In this document: positions 37,501 through 48,263 of the stretch, piece after piece
Layout: each line of letters opens with the position of its first letter
Numbering within the stretch: position 1 is the first letter of the stretch
From: Hofstenia miamia
Taxonomy: Eukaryota; Xenacoelomorpha; Acoela
NCBI GenBank assembly: GCA_004352715.1
Contig: SCFE01000012.1
Coordinates: 2,985,630 to 3,049,629 of the forward strand
Direction: 5' to 3'
Length of the DNA stretch: 64,000 nt
Notes under the pieces: generated by a model
What the model was told of the DNA's origin: nothing
Databases searched by the model: none
What the model saw: only the letters and a program-made list of their open reading frames with translations
Translations under genes and position numbers: made by a program

Positions 37501-38041
37501 AATTTAAAATTAAGCATGGAATAATGGAACATTGACTGTACATCAGAGATATGATCGGCAACAAAACATCCGGGTCTGGTTTGGCCGAGGCCTCCATGCC
37601 ATTTGAAGAAATTCAGTAAAGGCCGATATTTTGCCAAATTTAAATTTTTTCTTGTTTTATTTGATAGGAATGGAATATTTTGCTTAATTTAGGAAAAAAT
37701 CCTATGAAATCTAAGGTTTGAACAAAAATTTATTGCTTCAGCAGGCAATATTATTGCTATTAAAATATTAATTATATTTCTCTTATTACAATCTCTCATT
37801 AATTTTCCTATAAATTGATTTGTTCTTTTTTGTTGTCTATTTTTACATCCAAGTTTTATGGACCTAACTAACAATTTAACAGAAGTTATGCTTTTGAAAA
37901 GAGGGAGTTACATTTTAAAATTCCAAGAACTTCATATAAGTGAAGAAGTTTGATGCTTGCATTTTTCTAATACTGGAAAAGGCACCTAAAATTCATTTGC
38001 TGTTGCCGGCTTCTGGCTTTATGCCTATTTTGGGGAACAAT
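37501..38041. other. No gene seen
   Basis: Contains a GC-richer patch (37550-37600) and AT-rich sequence. No transposase or capsid similarity was recognised. Confidence 0.4.
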
Positions 38042-39403
38042 TGTAGCATAATCCATCACAAAGCTGCCAAAAGGATTCTAAGATCAAAAAAGATGATTAT
38101 TAAATTTAGCAATCAATGTGATGAAATTCACCAACCAAGATTTAATAATCAAATATAATTAATGTTCAAGCAAGTATTTGTCAATAAATTAATTTGACCA
38201 AAATCTGAGGACGAATCGCTCCTAGTTATTTTTGGCGAGTCTACATAAATTTGAAATTTAAATTGACAGGTACTTGTTTTTGATTATAGTATTAATATGA
38301 GAAACACAGTGTTATTATGATGAAATAAATTCTTTGGATTTATTTCAATTATTTTACTTGTTTTGCAGTTTGATTATCTAATTTAAATGTCCAGTTAAGC
38401 AGTTTGTGCTGAGTAGTGGTCAGGATTCCATTACGGGAACAATTCAAGGTTCCACGCCCCTGACCATGAAATGCATTTAAGTGAGGTATATGATTAAGGT
38501 TTTTCTATATTCTGCTTAGCTGAAAGATTCATTTGTGAACATGTATGTTACAATAAATTCGGTAATGGCTACTTAGTGTAATGTAGGATATATCTTAATG
38601 TTTTAGATCCAAATTGTTGACGATAATATGACTGTAGTTTATCTAATTATTATTAAATGTAGGCTAGGAAGCGGCTAGTTTATTAATTGTTAGTTGTATA
38701 CACAATTGCCAATAGTTTTTTTGGTAATGGCAACTTAGTATTATATTGTCTTTAACTATTATATGCAATAAGCAGCTAGTGAGATGTCAGGTTGCATAAC
38801 ACAATAAATGGTTAATTTGATTAGTTAACCCAGCAAACACATTTTTTTCATACGACGTCGTTTTTGTGGTTTATTGGCGTTTAATGTTCTTTGAATTGTT
38901 TGAGTGGCGTTTTTGCTGCGGATTAGTAGTGCTGTCTAGCATTATATATTAAAAAATAGGAATAATTTTTTTATTATGACAATTTGAAGATAAATTTCTT
39001 AAAAACTACATTTTTATTAATAATTTATCGTTTTATTGTGAAAAGGCGTTGTGTTTTGATGTCGTTTTAGTACCTTTATTATGTTATTTGAGGACGTTGT
39101 TATGACAGTTCTGTGTTTACTGGGAAATTGTAAAACAATATAAAACCGCAAGAGAGATAAGTTGAATTGTGCCATGTCTATTATCCGCACCACTGTGGTC
39201 TAATTTACACGTAACAAACATTCTCTCAGCTGAGTGCTGGTGAAACTTCATTGAGAATGTCGAAACTGGATTACTTGTTGATGTGGAGAACTGCGCTGGG
39301 CAGATGCCCACCAAAAGGAATCACTTCATAGAAACCTCACCTAAATAGTGGAATGTATTTCACCAGATAATTTAATTTATCAGAAAGCAACAAATCCCTG
39401 CTA
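38042..39403 (+). mobile_element. Family-B LTR, 3'-truncated, with a nested MITE
   Basis: Starts TGTAGCATAATCCATCAC and is colinear with 39584-40640, including GAGGACGAATCGCTCCTAGT, GTGGTCAGGATTCC and GGGCAGATGCCCACC. It is interrupted by a 296-bp MITE (38829-39124) and ends near AACAAATCCCTG, about 130 bp short of a full LTR. It stands 180 bp upstream of the next family-B LTR in the same orientation. Confidence 0.85.
38829..39124. mobile_element. CCCAGCAAACAC-type MITE nested in an LTR
   Basis: 296 bp with terminal inverted repeats CCCAGCAAACAC and GTGTTTACTGGG (11 of 12 matching). The interior is rich in GACGTCGTTTTT/GACGTTGT words. The insertion point is confirmed because the uninterrupted LTR at 40370 lacks it. 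The target duplication is unclear (TTAA or a shorter AA). The superfamily is not assigned; similar CCCAGCAAACA-ended elements are widespread in marine invertebrates. Confidence 0.82.
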
Positions 39404-39456
39404 GTAATATCAAAAACCATAATCGTACATTTGTTATTCTGTGTGTAGGGCAGGGG

Positions 39457-39583
39457 CAGAGATGGAATCGGATCCAAAATTTGAGAATCTGATCCGATCC
39501 CAATCCGAAAATTCGTGATCTGAATCTGGTAAGAATTCTTAAATTAAATTTACTTTTGAATCTCAAAACAGATCTGAATATAA
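39457..39583. mobile_element. hAT MITE family 1, copy 3, interrupted by an LTR
   Basis: CAGAGATGGAATCGGATCC at its left end, then the diverged family interior up to AGATCTGAATATAA, where the LTR at 39584 begins. The right half is not found after the retrotransposon remnant. Confidence 0.75.
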
Positions 39584-40751
39584 TGTAGCATAATCCAACA
39601 AAACAGCTGCTAAGAAAACTAAGATTCAAAAGAAAGACAATAATCAAATTTAGCAACTAATGTGATTGAATTAACTAATTAAGATTTTTTAATCAAATAT
39701 AATTAATGTATGAGCAAGTGCTTGTCTACAAATTCATTTGGAAAAAACTCTCAGGACGAATCGCTCCTCGTTAATTATTCCAAATCACACACTCAAGTCT
39801 ACGTGAATTTGAAATTTGAAATCGACAGGTACTTGTTTCTTGATTTTAAAGTATAAATAGAGAGACTACAGTGTCAGTGTGATTAAATAAATTCTTAGGA
39901 ACTGAATTTCAATTTACTTCTTATGTCATGGCTTGATTATTTAATATTAATGCCTTGCTAAGCGGTTCATGCTAAGTAGTGGCCCCTCCTCACCACAAAA
40001 TGCATTTACATTAGGGATGCGATTAAGGTTTTTCTATAGTCTGCTTAGCTAGCTATCTTTCATTTTCAAACTTGTATACCATAATACATTTGGAAACAGT
40101 TAGTGAGCCAAATGTAGGATACATCTTAATATTTTAGATCCAAATTGTTGATGATAATGTGACAAATAATGTGACTGTGAATTGTTTGTTTATTAGTATT
40201 AAATGTAAGATAGGAAGCTACTATTTATTTGTTAATTGTATGATTGCTAGCTGATAGTTTTTGGTAATGGCGATTTAGTATTACTATTATCTTCAATTAT
40301 TCTATATCTGTCACATAATAAGCAGTTAGTGAAATTTCAGGTTCCATAACACAATTGATAGTTTACGTGATTAGTTGATCTGTACAATAACATGAAACCA
40401 TGAGAGAGATAACTCTCCTTGTGTCAAGTCTATTGTCCACACTACCATAAGCTAAGTCACAAATAATAAACATCCTTTTAGCTGAGTGCTGGTGAGAAAC
40501 CTCAAGATAGATGTCAAACTAGATTAATTGTTGATGTGGAGAACAGTGTTGGGCAGATGCCCACAAAGAGGAATCACTACATAGGGACTTCACCTAAATA
40601 TTGGAGGTTATTTATTCAAACAATTTAAGTTGGCGGAATTCAATAAATACCTGAAGTGGTCAGAGTTAATTACATCCCTTCCCCTTAACAGATCGATAAT
40701 TAAATTAAAAGATTTAATTTACTTGTAATTGGCCTGGTTGGAGATTCTACA
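39584..40751 (+). mobile_element. Family-B Ty3/gypsy-type 5' LTR (reference copy)
   Basis: 1,168 bp from TGTAGCATAATCC to GAGATTCTACA (TG...CA). It is followed directly by TGGCGACCAAATAACATC, placed and shaped like a tRNA primer-binding site, then by gag. This is the copy that defines the ends and orientation of the LTRs at 28733, 30929, 33325 and 38042. Confidence 0.85.
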
Positions 40752-40769
40752 TGGCGACCAAATAACATC
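40752..40769 (+). other. Primer-binding site of element B
   Basis: TGGCGACCAAATAACATC starts at the first base after the LTR. The initial TGG pairs with a tRNA CCA end. The priming tRNA was not determined. Confidence 0.6.
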
Positions 40770-40849
40770 ATGGAGAGTCAACAACTAGTTTAGAGAGACA
40801 CAGAAACATTCGTGTAAATCACACAGATAATTGAAAGCACATTAATGTG

Positions 40850-42120
40850 ATGAAAGCAAACACTGGCAATATCAAAAGACAAACTTTCTTAGGTCAATCA
40901 GTCAACACACCTAATGTAGATGGTTACGAAGAATCTGAACCAACAGGGAGAGACACTACTTACAATGAAGTATTAATACAATGACAAATAGAACAAGAAA
41001 AGGAAGTGCTAAAAAGAACCCCAAAGAGTAATGTCAACCCCAGTGGCAGCAAGAGCCACACCATCTACGGATGGCACAAGTCAGATCCACACAATAGAAA
41101 TGCAAATAATTCACATGTCTCTGGAGACAAGCCCTAAAGAAATTTACGAAATCCTAAAGAAAAGTCAGGAAACCGAAACAATGTTGAAAAATGAAATATG
41201 ACACTTAATGGAGAGATTCGAACAAATGAACAAAGAAAGGGAAAATTTAATAAGAGAACTGAATCCAGATATGAGATTAAGATTGGAAGAGCAACGGAAA
41301 ATATTCCAACAAGATGTGAGACAGTAAACCCAACAATTAGCCATCTCCAACAAAAAATTCATCAAACAAAACGGAAAATGAGAATTAAGGTACCAAGAGT
41401 TGAAAAGAAAAACAACTAGCAGAAGATAATGACATGCAGTTGCATGAGATTGAACAATTACGAGACAAACTCAAACTAATTAAATTAACTGAAGAAAGGC
41501 AGGATGGAATAATAATGCACAAAATGCGCATTGAAGAAGAACCAGAAAATGACTTACAAACAATCGCCATAAGCAAAAACCAAAGAAATGGATATGAGTA
41601 CCTCGAAAAGGAAAACAAAAAATAATCAATGAAATCACGAAAGAAGTATTGAAAAAATTCCAAAATGAAGAACAAACCATGAAATAAAAAAACCAAGGTT
41701 TGAAGAATCGATACTAAAAACAACAGAGGAAATGAAACAACTCCATGTAAAGCAACACTTCCACAATTCAATGGAAAGGTAAATAGTTACAACCCCACAT
41801 TTGCCGAATGGTTTCAAATGTTCAAACTCACAATGATGGAGAGGAAAGTAACCCAGGAGGCAGCAGCAGCGAGATTACCACTGTATTGGGCAGTGATGAC
41901 ATATCTGCATTACCTATTGCTCGATGCTGAAACAAAAATGGATTATGAACTACTAACAGGAGACTTCATGGAATATTATGAAAATGAGAGCTTTAAGAAC
42001 CAATATGAAATGATATTAAACGTGATGAAAATGAAGAAAAATGATGATATCAGAAACTATATACAACAAGTAGAATGGCTATTAATATTGAGTTTCTTGA
42101 GAGAAAATCACTCCTCTAAC
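40850..42120 (+). pseudogene. Element B gag (coiled-coil and matrix/capsid-like), truncated
   Basis: Reading frames with several breaks encode a Glu/Lys/Gln-rich coiled-coil (41208-41330: RFEQMNKERENLIRELN; 41434-41625: HEIEQLRDKLKLIKLTEER), then at 41770-42100 FAEWFQMFKLTMMERKVTQE, ARLPLY and NDDIRNYIQQVEW, a gag-like capsid core. No zinc knuckle, protease or RT follows. The element stops at about 42120 where capsid-gene sequence on the other strand begins. Element B is thus 5' LTR plus gag only. Confidence 0.7.
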
Positions 42121-43010
42121 TATGATTTGTTCTCTCACATATGGGGGTGTATGCAATATTTGATCCTCTGTAGGTTATAGTAATTTGATGGAGCCCCTAA
42201 ATTTAAATGAAAATGCATTTTCAAACATCACCCATGTAAGCTGATGATTTGGAACAATTGCCAAGTCGATTTTTCTAATGGGTTCATGTGCAAAAACATT
42301 TTCTCTAGTAAGTGTGTTCTGTCTAGGTGGAATTATAAATGTACGTGTAATAATTCTTGTAAAGTGGTATGTAGCAGGAGTGGTCAATAGCATTTATTCA
42401 ATTGCCAAATGTACACTTTCTGTGACTCTGAGCTTGGAGTTAGGAAGACACCTGTAATTTGTGTTTTGTAATATATATTTCCATCTGAAATTAAGGAAAA
42501 ATCATCTTATGATCTTAAAAGCTTTAGCCAAATATCACATTGGAAAAAAATCATTCACGAGAGGGCCATAGAAGCTTGCCACCTGGCTAGCACTCTACAT
42601 CTAAACTGAGCATCTTTTTCATCACAATCTTTTATAAGCTTATCAAGGTGTTTCTCATAATAATACCTACTTGACATTAATATTGATTTCTTGTTGGCTG
42701 CACTTTTTGATAGTTCATTGGTGATCATACCCGTATGAGGCCATACTGCATCACCTGTCTGCACTAAAATGCGATTTGTGTATAGACTATAATTGCTAAA
42801 CAATTAGGTTAGGGCGTTATTTGCTGAACAAACTTGATCATGTTTTGTATCGCCTGCATCATCCCAAACTAGATTTCCGCCATAACTTTTGTGTACAATT
42901 TTCAATGATAAACCAAGATCAGTATACTGCAATTTGCTTTAGTTATTTATAACAGCAGTTGGTTAAACTGCTTCACAGTATACATAAGATGTATACAGAG
43001 GACGTATAGA
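42120..43010 (-). pseudogene. Maverick/Polinton (adintovirus-type) major capsid protein relic
   Basis: Read on the minus strand, one frame from about 43010 to 42400 shows, in family order, KLQYTDLGLSLKIV, SANNALT, LFSNYSLYTNR, SAANKKSILMSS, WLKLLRS, DDFSLISDGN and GVFLTPSS. A second frame (42393-42178) gives RTFIIPPRQ, RENVFAHEP, KIDLAIVPN and ENAFSFKF. This colinear order fits the double-jelly-roll major capsid protein of Polintons/adintoviruses, often annotated in animals as F54H12.2-like. Stops at 42963-42965, 42939-42941, 42804-42806, 42555-42557 and 42507-42509 and a frameshift near 42400 show it is dead. The C-terminus is lost at the junction with element B. No polymerase, integrase, ATPase or protease of such an element is seen nearby. 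Confidence 0.72.
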
Positions 43011-43640
43011 TCCAATACGGACTAATCATGGTCTAAACTACAGCAATCAACTTCCAACCAACTGCAATAATGCATTGGCATACAAGTCAACATCATAATT
43101 TCTAACTAATGCAATGCTGAAAATTTTCCTATTAATCTTGTTTATATTCCGTAACAATTTGCTCAAAATTTTGGCAGTTATGAATTATAACTTAAACATT
43201 TATAAGTATGTTAGATTTAAAAATTATTTCTGGTATGAACATAAAAAAGTAAAAGAATACAGGTTATAACACTAGTCCATAACTAGTACTAATTGAGTAT
43301 TTAAATGTTGCATAAATTATTCTTAGATATATAAATACTTTAATTGTTTATAATAGTAGTCAATGAAAAGTTGAAATTTTCCTTATATTGGTTTCAAAAA
43401 TGTTTGAAATAGTCTATTATATATTACGTACACGTTTATTTATTCAAATAAGCTGTAAATTAATGAATGTACAAATTGTACAAATTTGGAAAATTTGGCA
43501 ATTATTTGGCAAATATTTGCCAAATATTTGGAATATTGCCATTTACAAAAATTATGCATTTATATTTAAAATATTGGCAAGGCTATGCATTTTGAGTCGC
43601 TTGCTTCGTTTTAATTGAGAAAACCTGCACAAAATGACGT
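43011..43640. other. No gene seen; TTGGC-rich palindrome
   Basis: AT-rich. 43504-43525 is a perfect 22-bp palindrome (half-site ATTTGGCAAAT), with more TTTGGCAA words on either side (43480-43545). Confidence 0.5.
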
Positions 43641-44138
43641 CATCAATGATGCATTTTGGCAGCCTCACACCTCATTAATGCTAATTATGCATGCAAAAAC
43701 AAAGAAACCCTGTATCTTTTGAACCATGAGGGCTTTTGAGCCCATTTTTGGAGGGGAACATTTACACCCATGACCCTATACAATGGGGTGGAAGGAGTAA
43801 AGTAGCGCCCCCTAGCGGATAGGGTATAAGGGAAAAGGGGTTTTTAAGCATTTTCTGCCTGCTTGTTGCTGAGCTATAAAAGCTGGGTTGCAGGCTGAGC
43901 TGCTGCCTGCTGATGAGCGGTGCAATGCATCCACTAGTAGGCCAACAGAGGCACAAAGCACCCCTGCTGGGTGGGGAGGGTTAGAAAGCACCCCTCAAGG
44001 TTTATAGGTTTTAGGAGGTTAAATTAGTGTTGACAAATATTAGTAAATATTTACAGGTACCTGTAAACAATAGTAAATATTTAACAGGTACCTGCCAAAT
44101 CTAGTATAAATAGCAGAGAAAAATTCAGTTGCTCTGGG
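43640..44138 (+). promoter_or_regulatory. LTR-like promoter region ending at a gap
   Basis: Unusually GC-rich for this window. A TATA-like ATAAAAG lies near 43876. At the 3' end, TATAAATAG (44105-44113) is preceded by two copies of a unit built from AGTAAATATTT and CAGGTACCTG (44042-44063 and 44072-44094), both dyads. It looks like the upstream half of an LTR or promoter. The other side of the gap (45195-45245) carries an AATATAAAATCACATCC polyadenylation-like stretch. Confidence 0.45.
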
Positions 44139-45138
44139 NNNNNNNNNNNNNNNNNNNNNNNNNNNNNNNNNNNNNNNNNNNNNNNNNNNNNNNNNNNNNN
44201 NNNNNNNNNNNNNNNNNNNNNNNNNNNNNNNNNNNNNNNNNNNNNNNNNNNNNNNNNNNNNNNNNNNNNNNNNNNNNNNNNNNNNNNNNNNNNNNNNNNN
44301 NNNNNNNNNNNNNNNNNNNNNNNNNNNNNNNNNNNNNNNNNNNNNNNNNNNNNNNNNNNNNNNNNNNNNNNNNNNNNNNNNNNNNNNNNNNNNNNNNNNN
44401 NNNNNNNNNNNNNNNNNNNNNNNNNNNNNNNNNNNNNNNNNNNNNNNNNNNNNNNNNNNNNNNNNNNNNNNNNNNNNNNNNNNNNNNNNNNNNNNNNNNN
44501 NNNNNNNNNNNNNNNNNNNNNNNNNNNNNNNNNNNNNNNNNNNNNNNNNNNNNNNNNNNNNNNNNNNNNNNNNNNNNNNNNNNNNNNNNNNNNNNNNNNN
44601 NNNNNNNNNNNNNNNNNNNNNNNNNNNNNNNNNNNNNNNNNNNNNNNNNNNNNNNNNNNNNNNNNNNNNNNNNNNNNNNNNNNNNNNNNNNNNNNNNNNN
44701 NNNNNNNNNNNNNNNNNNNNNNNNNNNNNNNNNNNNNNNNNNNNNNNNNNNNNNNNNNNNNNNNNNNNNNNNNNNNNNNNNNNNNNNNNNNNNNNNNNNN
44801 NNNNNNNNNNNNNNNNNNNNNNNNNNNNNNNNNNNNNNNNNNNNNNNNNNNNNNNNNNNNNNNNNNNNNNNNNNNNNNNNNNNNNNNNNNNNNNNNNNNN
44901 NNNNNNNNNNNNNNNNNNNNNNNNNNNNNNNNNNNNNNNNNNNNNNNNNNNNNNNNNNNNNNNNNNNNNNNNNNNNNNNNNNNNNNNNNNNNNNNNNNNN
45001 NNNNNNNNNNNNNNNNNNNNNNNNNNNNNNNNNNNNNNNNNNNNNNNNNNNNNNNNNNNNNNNNNNNNNNNNNNNNNNNNNNNNNNNNNNNNNNNNNNNN
45101 NNNNNNNNNNNNNNNNNNNNNNNNNNNNNNNNNNNNNN
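44139..45138. other. 1,000-bp N gap (round size, length unknown)
   Basis: Exactly 1,000 Ns, the usual placeholder for a gap of unestimated size. Confidence 0.95.
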
Positions 45139-46528
45139 TCCAACTTGGATAGCGACACATTTGAAGTCATTGCTTACATTGGATGTTATATAATTGTGCT
45201 GAATATAAAATCACATCCAGCCATTGAATACTGTAGCAGGAACTCCAAATACGAGTACTAAAATTTTCTTGAATGAAATTGAAATTCAGAGACAAGAAAT
45301 TAGAACATTTTTTCAAATTCTTAGTGCAATTTTTTTGATAGTTTATTATTATAAGATTACATTAAAATCGCTAAATACTTTTCAAAATTACAAACAATTT
45401 TCATGACATATCTATGTTCTGGTACTATTTATGCAATTAGTGTTTTTTAAATATTTGTTGTGATATTGATTGTAAGAAACTAGTCAAAGGAAAATGACTA
45501 AACCATTTGATTTTTATTCAAAAAATCAAATGTCGTCATTTGGAAACAGAGTTGATGTAGTCAACGCAGTTGGAAAATGATGTAGTCATTTCTAGTGGCA
45601 TGAATATGAGAAATCCGAAAAATTTGGTGCCATGATTGTCTCACTTTTTGTAAAATTTAACATGTCACACATGTGCGCAATTTTATAACGATTTTGTAAA
45701 ATTTCAATGAATGTGCCTAGAGCAATAGGCTTTGGGTTATTTGCGAAAATGCGATTTTTTGGATTTTTAGATTGAGAGTTCTTAGCATGATCAAATTTTA
45801 AAATTTTTAGTAATTTATGTAATATAATTTTAGATAAGACTAAACTAAGCATTCCACTTGTTAATAAAAATGTCGTATAATGAAAACTGTTTCCACGATT
45901 ATTACTTAATTTCAAAAAAAAGTTTTTTGATAAAAGCCTCATTTCACAAACATGGATTGCTATTGGATATGCATGGGGAAAATACGGGCCAGTTACTTTT
46001 TCTTATTTGTGTACTAGAATTGTCAACGTGCCAATATTTACAGCAATACAGTTATAATAAGGTCACTTAAATGTGGTGCGATTTGCGAACATTTTTTGCA
46101 ATAAATTCCTATAAATTATTCGGATTTTGATGATATTTTCAATATATGCTCATTATTAATTAAAAACAAAATGTAAAATATAAAATTTTTAAAATACATA
46201 TTTGGCCAAAGCCAAATTTAAAAATCCTTAAAATTAAAAACTTCAAATAACCAAGACCACAGAGTGACTTAGCCTTAGCCATAGCAATATTGTATAGTAC
46301 TTACATGATTTCAAAAAATATTTTAATATAAAAGAAGTTCTTAAATGGTTTTTGAAAAAAACTGGGTTAAAAACAGGCCTAAAATTAACATTATAATAAT
46401 GAACAGATTTCAAAGAAAATTGGTATTTGGCTATTACACATTAATAAAATGCATAATATTTTCAAAATTTATTGCGCCTAGATTGGTTGAGCCCTATATA
46501 TTCAGGCTTTATTGAACATCCTCAAAGG
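45139..46528. other. No gene seen
   Basis: AT-rich. Short open frames (45592-45942 minus, 45858-46070 plus) lack domains. The first about 110 bp may be the 3' part of the element whose promoter lies left of the gap. Confidence 0.4.
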
Positions 46529-47069
46529 GATGCACCAATATATTGAAGTATTGGATATTGCAGTTTGAATGGTTGACTAAAACATTTGAAAATTTTTAAA
46601 ACAGTTTATGGGCCAAACTGACGTTATTTTTGTACATTATCTGTAAATAATGAACAAATTTCTTTGAAAATTGAAACGACTACGGTGATTGATAGCGTAG
46701 CATTGCTTCCTCTGATCTGACAGATCGACACACACATGTAAGCATTATACATGCACACCATCAACTCTTTCCTTGACAGCCGATCCCTNNNNNNNNNNNN
46801 NNNNNNNNNGATGCACCAATATATTGAAGTATTGGATATTGCAGTTTGAATGGTTGACTAAAACATTTGAAAATTTTTAAAACAGTTTATGGGCCAAACT
46901 GACGTTATTTTTGTACATTATCTGTAAATAATGAACAAATTTCTTTGAAAATTGAAACGACTACGGTGATTGATAGCGTAGCATTGCTTCCTCTGATCTG
47001 ACAGATCGACACACACATGTAAGCATTATACATGCACACCATCAACTCTTTCCTTGACAGCCGATCCCT
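46529..47069. repeat. 260-bp exact duplication on both sides of a 21-bp gap
   Basis: 46529-46788 and 46810-47069 are identical by eye, separated by 21 Ns (46789-46809). Two contigs that overlap but were not merged explain this best. The sequence is a single locus within the piggyBac relic. Confidence 0.93.
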
Positions 47070-48263
47070 TTACCTTCCTTTTTTTAGTGGCAACATCAAA
47101 AGGATCCAAGTAGTTGGATGCAATGTACACGCATCTTTTATCTCTCCACTGACAAAATGTCACTTTGCCATTGCTTTTGATGCTTGACACTTTTCCACCA
47201 ATTTTCATGGATTTTTCACAAGCAAGTTTAGGCAAATGTTTTTTGTTTATTCTCATTGTACCAACTGCATGAATGTCTTTATCATGTAAGCTTTCCATAA
47301 GAGGAATTCTGCTAAAGAAATTATCAAAAGCCACTACACACCCCTGGTTTTACCACCCTTTTGCAGAGCTTCAGGACTATCACTTCACCAAGCCCTAACA
47401 CACCGCTTTCATATTCTTCAGGCTTCTTGCCAAGATACAAGTCAATTCAAATACATAGCCGGTTTTTGCATTAGCTCTTATCCAAAGCTTAAATCCCCAT
47501 TTTATGGGTTTATTTTTAATATACTGTTTTAGTATATTATGGCCCTTGAAAGTTACCATTCTCTCATCAATTTAGTGATGCTGACTATTTGATATGGCAC
47601 TACAAAAGACATCATTAAAATGATCTAAAACTGGCTGGATTTTGTGGCTTCTTGTTTGATTCTCAGTCATGTTGATTGAGAAATGCAAATTCCTTCTTAT
47701 TAACTCAAATCTGGCTATGGTAATAACATTGGACACATAAGGCACCCCAATCATTGCATCACTATACCAGTAGTCTCTCAATTCAGGCAGCAAATTCAGT
47801 CCCATAAGTGCACTTATACCTAGAAAGGCTTTCATTTCATCACTAGTAATTTGATACTCTCTTCCTTCTTGTTATGCATATATTAACGATTGTGGTATTA
47901 TTATATCATTTATAAGAATATCTAATTTTGAAACTCCCATAAATACCTCAAATGGGTTCAAAACACCTTGAAGAGTTTCATTGGCAGATCGTATTTTATA
48001 AGATTTCACCTGACAGGTAAACGGGGAGCATATGCATCCCATTCACAAATATCATTGTCCTCTACTGATTCTTGAACTTCCATAGTGCCATTTAGAGCAT
48101 ATATTATTGTCTCATCTACCTCACCTTCAACTATGTCATCTGTGATATATCCCTCATCTTCTTCATCTATGGGTTCCACATCATCATCTGAATTATCAAC
48201 AAAAAGACAGCCAATTGCAAATTCAGCTGCTGCTCTTCTGGGTCTCAAAAAATGTTTTGACAT
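46920..48263 (-). pseudogene. piggyBac-family transposase, broken
   Basis: DDE transposase of the piggyBac superfamily. N-terminal acidic region 48263-48006 (DNSDDDVEPIDEEDEGY), then 47835-47572 (SDEMKAFLGISALMGLN, RDYWYSDAMIGVP, ARFELIRRNLHF). After a stop at 47572-47574 it reads IDERMVTFKGHN, KNKPIKWGFKLW, then in the next open part (47334-47026) VVAFDNFFSRIPLMESL and AVGTMRINKKHLP, and finally VDLSDQRK (about 47005). These are the domain blocks in normal order with catalytic-region Asp residues still visible. At least one internal stop, several frameshifts and a small deletion before VDLSDQ make it inactive. The C-terminus runs into the duplicated gap region. Confidence 0.86.

Noticed and set aside
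43880-43940. CTGATGAGCGG-containing stretch considered as a hammerhead
   Set aside because: The CUGAUGA box is present but no stem II and GAAA follow at the right spacing.
45592-46070. Two open frames of 116 and 70 codons
   Set aside because: AT-rich, no recognisable domain, no supporting neighbours.
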